NCBI GenBank assembly: GCA_016789365.1
Contig: JAEURH010000032.1
Location: 1-34,853 of the forward strand
Length of the DNA: 34,853 nucleotides
Reading direction: 5' to 3'
Source: Anaerolineales bacterium
GTDB lineage: Bacteria; Chloroflexota; Anaerolineae; Anaerolineales; Villigracilaceae
The stretch's first letter is position 1; the number at the start of each line of letters is the position of its first letter. Below the pieces are notes generated by a model. The model was not told where the DNA came from. It ran no database searches and saw only the letters and a program-made list of their open reading frames with translations. A program made the translations under genes and the position numbers. Below are positions 1-7,497 of this stretch, one piece after another.

Positions 1-821
1 TATTGCAACCAAACTGGAAAACGCTTTGGCTCTTTATCAAATCGTTCTTTAATTTCTTTCAGCAATTCATATTGATTTTTATTTTCCAAAGTTTTGGCAT
101 ATTGTTCTACTTTCAAACGCACAATTTGATTTACAGTTACAGGATTCTTAAGATGTGCTTCAACAATATAAGTTTCTTCGGAAGGTTCGTAATTCAGGTC
201 GCCTTTGCTGAGTTTGTACCATTCCAATTTGGGCTGTTCAAGTTTGTCGTAAGTTTGTTCAAACTCGCGTAGTTTATCCATTTCATCAAATAGCATCGGC
301 AAAGAAGAACCTTCTTTAAGTTTTAATTCCGCTTCATCTTTTGCACGGCTGGGATGGTCAGGAGCCATCGCCTCTAAACGTTTTGTAAGATATTTCACGC
401 GGTCTTTCAAAAAACCAATTTGCAATTTGAGCGAGTCAATGCGCATGAGGATAAATGGTCGTTCTCCGCGAATGTCTTTGGGCCAAGAGGAAACAAAAAT
501 GGCATGAATTTTATGAATCTCTGCCAAAGCCACTTCGTCAATCGGCTTATATTTGATGAAGAAACTCTTAACATCTGGTGTGAGAAAATAATTCTTCAAT
601 GACTTGTATTTCTTAAATTCAGTAACTTTGGCATCTTCCAGCCCTTGCTGATAATCATCTACATCTTTTTTCAATGTAGAAATATCTTTGCCTTTATATT
701 CTTGCCACAAATCGGCTTCTTTATAATAAATCAAAAAGTCCCGCAATTTGACCAAGCGCATCGGGTAAATGGTCTTCAATAAATATTCATTTTGCCATTG
801 GAAGTGGAGGTTGTTGGGCAT
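1..821 (-). CDS. Hypothetical protein, 3' end outside window
   Basis: An open frame runs leftwards from an ATG at 821-819 to the window edge without a stop, giving at least 273 codons. The start is preceded by AAGGAG five bases upstream. The product begins MPNNLHFQWQNEYLLKTIYP and is rich in Lys, Glu, Leu and Tyr, with long charged stretches that probably form helices. There is no signal peptide or membrane segment. I recognise no family motif, and the C-terminal part is missing, so no function is offered. It is separated from the pterin genes by a repeat and a terminator, so it is probably its own transcription unit. Confidence 0.8.
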   Translation of the reverse strand, partial: MPNNLHFQWQNEYLLKTIYPMRLVKLRDFLIYYKEADLWQEYKGKDISTLKKDVDDYQQGLEDAKVTEFKKYKSLKNYFLTPDVKSFFIKYKPIDEVALAEIHKIHAIFVSSWPKDIRGERPFILMRIDSLKLQIGFLKDRVKYLTKRLEAMAPDHPSRAKDEAELKLKEGSSLPMLFDEMDKLREFEQTYDKLEQPKLEWYKLSKGDLNYEPSEETYIVEAHLKNPVTVNQIVRLKVEQYAKTLENKNQYELLKEIKERFDKEPKRFPVWLQ

Positions 822-889
822 GGTTGCTCCTTGAAGATATTCAATAAATGCCTGCTCTATTTTATTCTATTTTTAGAATTAAGAATTAT

Positions 890-974
890 GTCATTCTGAG
901 CCGCGCTCTTGCTCTTTGCAGCAAAGAATCTCTGAGATTATTTGTAGAGACCTTTCGCATTCGCTCAGGATGAC
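890..974. repeat. 85-bp inverted-repeat element, GTCATTCTGAGC type
   Basis: The ends GTCATTCTGAGC and GCTCAGGATGAC are inverted with one mismatch. The interior is AT-rich with small palindromes. In size and layout it resembles the 86-bp GTCATTGCGAG elements at 2865 and 9924 but is a different sequence family. It is non-coding and lies between two same-strand genes. Confidence 0.7.
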
Positions 975-982
975 ATAAAACA

Positions 983-1010
983 AAACTCCCGAAAACAGTT
1001 TCGGGAGTTT
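983..1010 (-). terminator. Rho-independent terminator of the hydroxylase gene
   Basis: A perfect 12-bp stem (AAACTCCCGAAA with its complement) has a 4-base loop. On the minus strand it is followed by a T-rich tail, TTGTTTTATG. It sits about 34 bases after the stop codon of the hydroxylase gene. Confidence 0.8.
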
Positions 1011-1043
1011 GATTAAGTTGAGGTTCAAAAACCAAGTTAAGGG

Positions 1044-2051
1044 TCAAGAACGAAGCGCGATGGGTTTGAGATAAGAGTCCAAAAGTTCATCCATCTTTTC
1101 TAATGACTCGCACACAAATAACATCGGGTTGAAAGCATAAACTGTTTTTGGGATGCGAGCAATCGTTTCAATATCAAACGGCGCGATGATGACATCACCA
1201 CCAAACATGCCTTCTTGTTTGATGTTTAATTTTTTATACAACGAAAGCACCACATTCCAGCCTTCATCAGCCGATGACATTTGACCGCCTTGATGCAATT
1301 CATTCACGCCGTCAATGATGCGATGCAAATCATTTTTATTTTTGAGGAATTGCTCATACAGTTGTGCATAAATCGGGCGCGTGTAATCAATGACATTATC
1401 ACAGCCGAGACGATAAAATTCGATAATCGTGCGCGTTAATTCTTTTCGTCCAGAAATAATGCCCGCGCCAAAAACTTTAATGCGATTATCTTGTACAAAC
1501 AAACCAAATTCAGTGCTATACCAAGCCAAACGCTTAATCACTTCGCGTTCTTCTTGCGTGGCTTTCATATAGGCAGGCGCAAATTTATCTTCAATGCGTG
1601 CATAAAATTCTTGCGTGAGAAATGGCAAGTGACCAAAAATATCATGGAACATATCAGGCTCGGGTGTAAATTCCATTTGGTCGCGCGTGCGTAAATAATC
1701 AGTGATTAAAAAAACACGTTGCGCAAATTTTTTGTACCAATCATCTGCCAACGTGTATCGAACTACGGTTCTTTCAATTTTCCAGCCTGTGCGAGTTGTA
1801 ATATTGTTATTCAAATGCGCCACAGTCGGAATAAATTTCGGGTTCAACTGCAACAACTCCATGCCCGTTTTCCACTCGTTACAAATATGCTCGAGCAAAT
1901 ACGGCTGGTGCACACCTGCAAACAAATCTGCCCAAATCGAATTTTGTTCCTCCGAAAAAACAATTTCTTGATTTTCAGTTGAATACTCTTTGGTCGGGTC
2001 AATTTCTTGCGCGGCAATATCGCCAGTGTACGAGGGTTTGTTATTAATCAT
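1044..2051 (-). CDS. phhA: Phenylalanine 4-hydroxylase (biopterin-dependent aromatic amino acid hydroxylase)
   Basis: This 335-residue cytosolic iron enzyme should hydroxylate phenylalanine to tyrosine using O2 and a tetrahydropterin. The catalytic core is clear: PEPDMFHDIFGHLP supplies the two His iron ligands (His136, His141) and WYSTEFGLF supplies the Glu ligand (Glu181). A C-terminal segment around FVCESLEKM matches the usual end of bacterial enzymes. An upstream ATG would add 62 residues, but I chose 2051 because AAAGGAG sits five bases before it and a good promoter lies just upstream. The gene is divergent from a pteridine reductase-like gene and close to folB, folK and folE, which fits a need for a reduced pterin. 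Strict preference for Phe over Trp cannot be read from the sequence. Confidence 0.95.
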   Translation of the reverse strand: MINNKPSYTGDIAAQEIDPTKEYSTENQEIVFSEEQNSIWADLFAGVHQPYLLEHICNEWKTGMELLQLNPKFIPTVAHLNNNITTRTGWKIERTVVRYTLADDWYKKFAQRVFLITDYLRTRDQMEFTPEPDMFHDIFGHLPFLTQEFYARIEDKFAPAYMKATQEEREVIKRLAWYSTEFGLFVQDNRIKVFGAGIISGRKELTRTIIEFYRLGCDNVIDYTRPIYAQLYEQFLKNKNDLHRIIDGVNELHQGGQMSSADEGWNVVLSLYKKLNIKQEGMFGGDVIIAPFDIETIARIPKTVYAFNPMLFVCESLEKMDELLDSYLKPIALRS

Positions 2052-2079
2052 TTTTCTCCTTTCGAACGATGATAAAACC

Positions 2080-2108
2080 ATAATATCACCCACAAAAAAA
2101 CAAGTCAA
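2080..2108 (-). promoter_or_regulatory. Sigma-70-type promoter for the hydroxylase gene
   Basis: Read on the minus strand, TTGACT (2108-2103) and TATTAT (2085-2080) are separated by exactly 17 bases. Transcription would start near 2073, leaving a leader of about 20 bases that contains the Shine-Dalgarno sequence. The element occupies almost the whole 64-bp divergent gap, so it may also affect the reductase gene on the other strand. Confidence 0.75.
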
Positions 2109-2115
2109 GAAAAAC

Positions 2116-2856
2116 ATGAGATACAATGTTAAGGTGAATGATTTAAAAGGCAAAACGATTCTCATCACAGGCGCGGCAAGACGAGTGGGAAAGATTTTTG
2201 CATTCGCCTGTGCGAAGGCTGGCGCGAATGTAATCATTCATCATGGACATTCGCCAGACGAAGCCGAAGCATTAAAAGAAGAAATCGCTTCGCTTGGACC
2301 TTCCGCTTGGGTACTGCCCTGCGACCTCTCTCAACCTGACGCAGTTTCACAACTCATCACACAAGCCAATGAAATTAGTCCGTTGTATGCTTTGGTTAAT
2401 AGTGCTTCGATATTTGAAAATTTATCTTTTCAAGAAACAAGTTTAGAAGATTGGGAAAAACATTTTGCAATCAACTTAACGGCTCCGTTTTTATTAAGCC
2501 AAGCCTTTGCAAAACATACAACACACGGAAGAATTGTTAATATTTTAGATTGGCGAGCATTACGTCCCGGCGCAGACCATTTTCCTTATACCATCACAAA
2601 ATCCGCACTTGCATCCATGACAAAATCTTTAGCCATTGCATTGGCTCCGAATATTATTGTGAATGGTTTGGCATTAGGTGCAATCCTTCCGCCAGCAGAT
2701 TCATCATCAAACAAAAATAAAATTATAGAAAATGTCCCTGCTCAACGTTGGGCTGAAACAAAAGAAGTAGAAGAGGCTTTAATATTTTTACTCACCTGCC
2801 CTGAATACATTACAGGTGAAATTATCCATTTGGATGGTGGCAGGCATTTAATTTAA
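2116..2856 (+). CDS. Pteridine reductase / dihydromonapterin reductase-like SDR
   Basis: This 246-residue NAD(P)H-dependent short-chain reductase probably reduces a dihydropterin to its tetrahydro form. The cofactor motif is TGAARRVG (18-25), which fits the TGxxxRxG signature of pteridine reductases. The usual catalytic Ser is replaced by Asp145 in VNILDWRA, followed by Tyr158 and Lys162. This Asp-Tyr-Lys triad has the same 13 and 4 residue spacing as Leishmania PTR1 and is also seen in FolM. The C-terminus ends in LDGGRHLI, typical of SDRs. The ATG at 2116 puts the Rossmann fold near the N-terminus; a longer in-frame extension would run into the divergent gene. The ribosome binding site is weak. 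Neighbours are the hydroxylase gene (divergent) and folB/folK downstream. Substrate is inferred. Confidence 0.88.
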   Translation: MRYNVKVNDLKGKTILITGAARRVGKIFAFACAKAGANVIIHHGHSPDEAEALKEEIASLGPSAWVLPCDLSQPDAVSQLITQANEISPLYALVNSASIFENLSFQETSLEDWEKHFAINLTAPFLLSQAFAKHTTHGRIVNILDWRALRPGADHFPYTITKSALASMTKSLAIALAPNIIVNGLALGAILPPADSSSNKNKIIENVPAQRWAETKEVEEALIFLLTCPEYITGEIIHLDGGRHLI

Positions 2857-2864
2857 TTAAACCC

Positions 2865-2950
2865 GTCATTGCGAGGAGTGCCAAAGGCACGACGAAGCAA
2901 TCTTATGGTTATGTTGGAGATTGCTTCGCCTCTTCGAGGCTCGCAATGAC
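2865..2950. repeat. 86-bp palindromic element, GTCATTGCGAG type (copy 1)
   Basis: The termini GTCATTGCGAG and CTCGCAATGAC are perfect inverted repeats. An inner pair, GAAGCAATCT and AGATTGCTTC, is also complementary. A second copy of exactly the same length lies at 9924-10009. The right end is immediately followed by the folB Shine-Dalgarno sequence. It looks like a REP/MITE-like dispersed element. Confidence 0.85.
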
Positions 2951-2962
2951 AAGGAGAGTGAT

Positions 2963-3319
2963 ATGGACAAAGTATTTATAAAAGATTTACTTGTGCGCGG
3001 CATTATCGGAATCCGTGAGTGGGAGCGTGAAAAGCCACAAGACATTTTAATTAATGTGACTGTATTTACCGATATATCCCAAGCCGCAAAGACAGATGAT
3101 ATTAATTATTGTGTAGATTATAGCGCCTTAGCAAGAAAAATCCAAGCACATGCAGAAACCGCCGCACGATTAACTGTGGAGGCATTAGCGGATGATTTGG
3201 CAGAAATTTGTTTGAAAGAAAATTTAGTCAAGAAAGTGATTGTGAAAGTTGAAAAACCTGGCGCAGTGCGCTTTGCAAAATCTGTGGGGGTAGAAATTGA
3301 GAGAAAGAAAAACGAATAA
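2963..3319 (+). CDS. folB: Dihydroneopterin aldolase (FolB)
   Basis: At 118 residues it has the usual length of the FolB/FolX family, which converts 7,8-dihydroneopterin to 6-hydroxymethyl-7,8-dihydropterin, or epimerises it. Seen are the N-terminal VRGIIGIREWEREKPQD segment, an acidic stretch VEALADDLAEICL, and the C-terminal VEKPGAVRFAKSVGVEIER with the conserved Lys and KPGA motif. The ATG at 2963 was chosen because AAGGAG lies seven bases upstream; a longer frame would begin inside the upstream repeat. The gene follows the pteridine reductase-like gene and precedes folK. Aldolase and epimerase activities cannot be told apart here. Confidence 0.93.
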   Translation: MDKVFIKDLLVRGIIGIREWEREKPQDILINVTVFTDISQAAKTDDINYCVDYSALARKIQAHAETAARLTVEALADDLAEICLKENLVKKVIVKVEKPGAVRFAKSVGVEIERKKNE

Positions 3320-3327
3320 TGCTCGCA

Positions 3328-3378
3328 GGCGGTCTGAGACCGCCGTATTTTTATAAAACGCAGGGTCACAGACCCTGC
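3328..3378. repeat. Two adjacent perfect hairpins in the folB-folK spacer
   Basis: The first is GGCGGTCTGAGACCGCC (8-bp arms, one central base), followed by a T-rich run that could terminate transcription after folB. The second has arms GCAGGGTC and GACCCTGC around a 3-base loop and ends shortly before the folK ribosome binding site. Both have the look of dispersed intergenic palindromes. Confidence 0.7.
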
Positions 3379-3392
3379 TGGAGCAAATTAAA

Positions 3393-3890
3393 ATGAATAA
3401 AGTTTATTTGAATCTCGGTTCAAATATTGAACCAGAAAAAAATATTCCCCAAGCCGTGAAGTTATTACGAGAAGTTACAAAAGTAGAATCTGTTTCGTCA
3501 GTTTGGGAAACAAAATCTGTCGGATACGATGGTGCAAATTTTTTGAATGCCTGCGTTTTAATTGTCACCAATTTACAGCCTGATGAATTAAAAAATAAAA
3601 TTCTTCGTCCTATTGAGGATAAAGTAGGACGCATAAGAAATGAAAATAGATATGCCCCTCGCACGATTGATATTGACATTATCTTATTTAATGAAACACC
3701 TCACAACCTTGAAACATGGAATCATGCCTTTGTGATTGTGCCACTGGCAGAATTGATTCCAAATTTTACTCATCCTGTAGAAAAGAAAATGCTCAGCGAA
3801 GTTGCTGAGCAAAATCAAGTGTGGATAATGAAGCGGGACAATGTACTAGGTGCGTCGCACACTATTAATGAAATTAAGCCTGAATTTTAG
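3393..3890 (+). CDS. folK: 6-hydroxymethyl-7,8-dihydropterin pyrophosphokinase (FolK/HPPK)
   Basis: This 165-residue enzyme transfers pyrophosphate from ATP to 6-hydroxymethyl-dihydropterin, the step before dihydropteroate synthesis. The N-terminus YLNLGSNIEPEKN and the signature NRYAPRTIDIDIILF, whose Asp residues bind magnesium, are both present. GGAG lies nine bases before the ATG. The last roughly 15 codons, from GASHT onward, overlap the first arm of an inverted-repeat element, so the native C-terminus was probably shorter or different. It converges on folE. Confident for family and role. Confidence 0.95.
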   Translation: MNKVYLNLGSNIEPEKNIPQAVKLLREVTKVESVSSVWETKSVGYDGANFLNACVLIVTNLQPDELKNKILRPIEDKVGRIRNENRYAPRTIDIDIILFNETPHNLETWNHAFVIVPLAELIPNFTHPVEKKMLSEVAEQNQVWIMKRDNVLGASHTINEIKPEF

Positions 3891-3938
3891 TTTTGTCTGA
3901 TTAACCAAATAAACCTTTCGTGTTATGGTGCGACGCAC
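3850..3938. repeat. GTGCGTCGCAC inverted-repeat element (copy 1), between folK and folE
   Basis: Arms GTGCGTCGCAC (3850-3860) and GTGCGACGCAC (3928-3938) are reverse complements, and each arm is itself near-palindromic around one base. The intervening stretch is 67 bases. The left arm lies inside the end of folK and the right arm abuts the folE stop codon. Two more copies occur at 19760 and 31888. Confidence 0.85.
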
Positions 3939-4568
3939 TCATATTCTCAGCGGGTCTGCGCCTCTATCTAAGTGATTCAAAAATTCTTGTCTGGTTGCTA
4001 CACGAGTTCTAAATGTCCCTAACATTGTTGAAGTTGTCATACGGGCATCATGTTTTTTTACGCCGCGCATCATAGCGCATAAATGTAAACCTTCCACTAC
4101 GACTGCAACACCTTGAGGTTTGAGTAAATCCATAAGAAAATCTGCAATTTGACGAGTCATTTGTTCTTGCACTTGCAAACGGCGAGCAAACATATCTACA
4201 ATGCGTGGAATTTTTGAAAGCCCAATCACTTGTCCATTTGGAATGTAGGCTACATGTGCTCGACCCATAAACGGAAGCATGTGATGTTCACACATACTAA
4301 AGTATTCAATGTCGCGCACAATCACCATATCATCGTAGGTGACATTAAAAATGGCTTTGTTCAAAAGTTTTTCTGTATCGGTTTTATACCCACTTAATAA
4401 TTCAGGATACATGCGTGCCACACGCTTTGGTGTGTTAAGCAAACCTTCACGGTTTGGGTCTTCACCAAAGGCGACAAGCATTGAATGAACTGCTTCTTCA
4501 ATCTTTTTCATATCAATTTCAGAGTTTGTAGTTTGTTCTACATCATCATTTATTTCAGGGTTTTGCAT
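3939..4568 (-). CDS. folE: GTP cyclohydrolase I (FolE)
   Basis: This 209-residue zinc enzyme converts GTP to 7,8-dihydroneopterin triphosphate, the first step of pterin and folate synthesis. The zinc ligands are visible as Cys93 and His96 in MCEHHMLPF and Cys164 in [19 protein letters not shown] and the family's usual order of segments are intact. I chose the ATG at 4568, with GGAG six bases upstream, over one 16 codons earlier that overlaps the neighbouring terminator region. It converges on folK and shares the pterin theme with the hydroxylase. No clear promoter was found in the short leader. Confidence 0.95.
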   Translation of the reverse strand: MQNPEINDDVEQTTNSEIDMKKIEEAVHSMLVAFGEDPNREGLLNTPKRVARMYPELLSGYKTDTEKLLNKAIFNVTYDDMVIVRDIEYFSMCEHHMLPFMGRAHVAYIPNGQVIGLSKIPRIVDMFARRLQVQEQMTRQIADFLMDLLKPQGVAVVVEGLHLCAMMRGVKKHDARMTTSTMLGTFRTRVATRQEFLNHLDRGADPLRI

Positions 4569-4604
4569 GTTGCTCTCCAGTGATTTGATTTTATCATCGG
4601 CAAT

Positions 4605-4636
4605 AAAAAAGGACATCCTCTCGGATGTCCTTTTTT
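4605..4636. terminator. Bidirectional terminator between the beta-helix gene and folE
   Basis: Six A, an 8-bp stem GGACATCC/GGATGTCC with a TCTC loop, then six T. The whole unit is symmetrical, so it can end transcription from either side. It sits one base beyond the stop codon of the beta-helix gene and isolates folE from that transcript. Confidence 0.92.
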
Positions 4637-4637
4637 A

Positions 4638-6437
4638 TTATGGGGTTGATGTTGGTGTAGGTGACAGATAATATGTAGGTGTTGGGCTTGGAGTCTCTGT
4701 CGGTGGTGGGGAGGTTACGGTTGGGGTTGCAGTCGGCAGGCTGAGGGGAGTCTCTGAAGCGGTTGGGGTAGCAGTTTGTGTGGAGTCAGGCATCGTCTTC
4801 ATAAATGGAACTGAGCCATTAAAGGAATGCATCACAATTCCATCAAACATACCATTTCCGTTGGTAAAAACAATTTTGATTGTGTTTTCACCTTCAGGTA
4901 ACAAGTCTGGATAATCCCAGCGTTGTTGGTAGCGGGTTTGATAAGCCCTGCGATTGACGGTGTACATCAGCACGCCGTTTACAAAGACTTCCATTTTTCT
5001 GAAACTAGGTCCATCGGTATAAATAATGCCGAAAGATTCGCCTACAAATGTAAAGCTGACAGAAGAATTGTGTTTTGGGTTGCGTAGGTATGAACCGTTA
5101 TATGCTTTATTATTTGTAATCTCTTCCCAACCAGTAGAATAAACAAGGCTGGGGTCTGTATCATCAATTACAAGGTCATCAATGCTGGTTGGGGTGGCTG
5201 TTGGTTCAAGTGTAGCAGTATGTGAAACCACCGGCGTTTTAGATGGCGTAAATGTAAGTGTTGGGGTAAATGTAGCCGGCGTAACTGTAATCGTTGGAGT
5301 TCGTGTAAATGTTGGTGTGCGAGTTGGCGTTGGCGATTTGACAGTTGTTGCCGTCGGCGTACGAGATGGTGTGGAGGTTGCGCCACTGGTAATGGTATTA
5401 TTTTTTAAGGTCACACCTGTTGGATAAGCAAGGTAAATGCCGCCAAAAATCTGGTTATTTTCAATTAATACATTTTGATTTCCAGAGTTAATTGTAATCC
5501 CTCGGCGTGTGCCACTAGGGATGATGTTGCCAGAAATAACAGAGTCTTTTAATTTTCCGCCTGCTATATCCCCTAGGAAAGAAGCGATACCATCTCGGCA
5601 ACCTTCAATATAATTATTTAATACATAGTTATGATGTCGTTGCCCTCCCCAACCAGAATAGTATTCTTCGCCTAAGGTAATGCCACTAGCTCGGTGGCCA
5701 TCTCTTAAGTACGTATTTCCGCATAGGACTGTGTTATTTTTTATCGTAACATAAGGTGAATTATCTATATAAATATTCACAGAAAAATTATCGCGCACGG
5801 TATTATTTTCAACCAATATATTTACGCCTCTTGTTACTGCAATTCCTTCACCACAATTCTCATAAACCGTGTTTCCACGAATAGTGACATTTTCAGCACC
5901 TACTACTAATTTTAAGGCACTTCCCCAACTACTAGCGATATTGCAATTTCCATTAGAGCCATTCTCTAAAACGCTATGATGAACTAAAGAATTTTCAAAA
6001 CGGACATGCTTTCCGCCAATTAGTACCGCATGTTGCACAGCATTATAAACATTAAACCCAGAAACATTAACATAATTCCCAGAGATATTAATTGCATTAC
6101 TCTTAATGGCTTGTGCATTAATTACTGCATTATTCCCAACAATCGTAATCGGCGCAGAAGCCGTGCCAGATTTTGCAACAATCAAGGTCTGATTATTAAA
6201 CGTTCCAGAAACCATTAAGGTATCACCGGCAACTAAAACCGAAACCGCCTTAGAAAAAGTCTTAAATGGTGCTGTAGAGGAACCCGAATTCGAGTCATTG
6301 CCAGAAGGGTTCACATAATAAACTTTGGGGGCATGAACCGGAGAGACATTCTGCGACGCTGAGACGCTGTGATAACTCACAAGAATCACAGCAACTACTG
6401 TGAATACACTTATGAATTGATACAGTGCTTTTTTCAT
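4638..6437 (-). CDS. Secreted right-handed beta-helix protein with Thr/Pro-rich linkers
   Basis: The 599-residue product starts MKKALYQF with a hydrophobic signal segment; likely cleavage follows SVSA near residue 27. Residues about 38-62 (YYVNPSGNDSNSG, then APFKTFSKAV) are the DUF1565-like opening of a parallel beta-helix. The helix continues to about residue 350 with many N-rich turns such as VRDNFS and IENNQIFGG. A Thr/Pro-rich linker follows, then a beta-sandwich-like domain of about 115 residues, then a second Thr/Pro-rich tail that ends the protein. Such helices are often polysaccharide-binding or lyase-like; no catalytic site is identified. The chosen ATG has AGGAAG at suitable spacing. 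The tail ends one base before the terminator, with no anchor after it. Confidence 0.88.
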   Translation of the reverse strand: MKKALYQFISVFTVVAVILVSYHSVSASQNVSPVHAPKVYYVNPSGNDSNSGSSTAPFKTFSKAVSVLVAGDTLMVSGTFNNQTLIVAKSGTASAPITIVGNNAVINAQAIKSNAINISGNYVNVSGFNVYNAVQHAVLIGGKHVRFENSLVHHSVLENGSNGNCNIASSWGSALKLVVGAENVTIRGNTVYENCGEGIAVTRGVNILVENNTVRDNFSVNIYIDNSPYVTIKNNTVLCGNTYLRDGHRASGITLGEEYYSGWGGQRHHNYVLNNYIEGCRDGIASFLGDIAGGKLKDSVISGNIIPSGTRRGITINSGNQNVLIENNQIFGGIYLAYPTGVTLKNNTITSGATSTPSRTPTATTVKSPTPTRTPTFTRTPTITVTPATFTPTLTFTPSKTPVVSHTATLEPTATPTSIDDLVIDDTDPSLVYSTGWEEITNNKAYNGSYLRNPKHNSSVSFTFVGESFGIIYTDGPSFRKMEVFVNGVLMYTVNRRAYQTRYQQRWDYPDLLPEGENTIKIVFTNGNGMFDGIVMHSFNGSVPFMKTMPDSTQTATPTASETPLSLPTATPTVTSPPPTETPSPTPTYYLSPTPTSTP

Positions 6438-6645
6438 AATAAATCTTCCTGCTCCTTTGAACAACAATGGAATCTAAATTTCTACTAAATAAGTAACACC
6501 CAGATAACATAGTAACATGACAGTCTACCAAAAAATATCAAAAAACATGACCAAAGTACTAATTTTTCCCTGCATTTCTGTAAGGAACTGCAAATTCAAA
6601 CAAAAATCAGTTATTTTTTGATTACACGCAGTATTCATGTTCAAT

Positions 6646-6651
6646 TACAAT
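6646..6651 (+). promoter_or_regulatory. -10 element just upstream of the exonuclease start
   Basis: TACAAT ends seven bases before the ATG at 6659, and no Shine-Dalgarno sequence is present. This geometry suggests a leaderless mRNA. No -35 with proper spacing was found (TTGATT at 6618 is 22 bases away), so confidence is limited. Confidence 0.45.
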
Positions 6652-6658
6652 TAGAACA

Positions 6659-7471
6659 ATGTTTGATATTTCTAACGCCCGCTTTGCATTTTTAGATATT
6701 GAAACGACCGGCCTTTCGCCTTGGTTTGGAGATAGGATTTGTCAAATTGCCATTGTGCTAACCGAAGGCAAACGCATCAAACAGACCTTCGACCTGTTGA
6801 TTAACCCTGAGCGGAATCTTTCGCCTGCGGCAGTTCACATCAACGGCTTGGATGAAAATGAATTAAAGCAAGCCCCACGTTTTGTTTTAGTTTCTAATGA
6901 AATAGAAAATGCTTTGAGAGATTCTGTTGTGGTTTGTCACAATGCAAAATTTGACATTCAATTTTTAGATAATGAATATCGAAAATTAAATCGCCACATT
7001 GAAATCCCTAACTTGATTGATACCTTATTAATCGCCCGCGATTTTTATCAATTGCCTTCTTACAGTTTGAACCAACTCGCCAAAGAATTTAATATTTCCA
7101 CGAATATGCAAGGTTCACACGCTTTGGCAGATGCGATTACATTGAAAAATCTTTTCTTCGCTATGATGGATTCGTTAAAATCAATTAACAAATCTTTAGA
7201 TGATTTTATTGGAATCTACAATTCCCCTGCCTGGCCCCAAGAAGGGATTTATTTGCCTACTGAGTTAAGCGAAGCAATTAATAGTGGTAAAAAACTATTC
7301 ATCAAATATGCAGATAAAGATGGCGAAACTTCAGAACGTTGGATTACCCCCAAAGATGTAATCGGCTTAGCAGATTATATTTATTTGCAGGCATATTGCC
7401 ACACCCGCCAAGCAGATAGGACGTTTCGATTGGATAGAATTTTGAATGTTGAAATAGAAGTAGAAAAATAA
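6659..7471 (+). CDS. DnaQ-like 3'-5' exonuclease with C-terminal WYL-like segment
   Basis: In this 270-residue protein the N-terminal 170 residues form a DEDD exonuclease. Motif I is FLDIETTGLSP (Asp13, Glu15), motif II is HNAKFD (Asp99) and motif III is GSHALADA (His154, Asp158). Residues about 205-268 (FIKYAD, RWITPKDV, YLQAYCHTRQADRTFRLDRI) look like the core of a WYL domain, a ligand- or nucleic acid-sensing fold. His-to-Asp spacing in motif III is one residue shorter than the usual HxxxxD, so activity deserves checking. The start is unusually close to a -10 element and lacks a Shine-Dalgarno sequence. A convergent terminator follows. The physiological substrate is unknown. Confidence 0.87.
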   Translation: MFDISNARFAFLDIETTGLSPWFGDRICQIAIVLTEGKRIKQTFDLLINPERNLSPAAVHINGLDENELKQAPRFVLVSNEIENALRDSVVVCHNAKFDIQFLDNEYRKLNRHIEIPNLIDTLLIARDFYQLPSYSLNQLAKEFNISTNMQGSHALADAITLKNLFFAMMDSLKSINKSLDDFIGIYNSPAWPQEGIYLPTELSEAINSGKKLFIKYADKDGETSERWITPKDVIGLADYIYLQAYCHTRQADRTFRLDRILNVEIEVEK

Positions 7472-7493
7472 AAGAGCAGAAATCCTGCTCTTT
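7471..7493. terminator. Bidirectional terminator between convergent genes
   Basis: Stem AAAGAGCAG/CTGCTCTTT with a 5-base loop, flanked by A-rich and T-rich sequence. It begins at the last base of the exonuclease stop codon and ends four bases from the stop of the DsbA-family gene. Confidence 0.85.
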
Positions 7494-7497
7494 TTGT

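Noticed and set aside
1044-2237. Longer start for the hydroxylase giving a hydrophobic N-terminus
   Set aside because: The extension runs through the divergent promoter and into the opposite gene; the start at 2051 has an ideal ribosome binding site.
5168-5427. Open frames on both strands opposite the Thr/Pro linker of the beta-helix gene
   Set aside because: They are products of the low-complexity repeats; the encoded peptides are monotonous and have no ribosome binding site.
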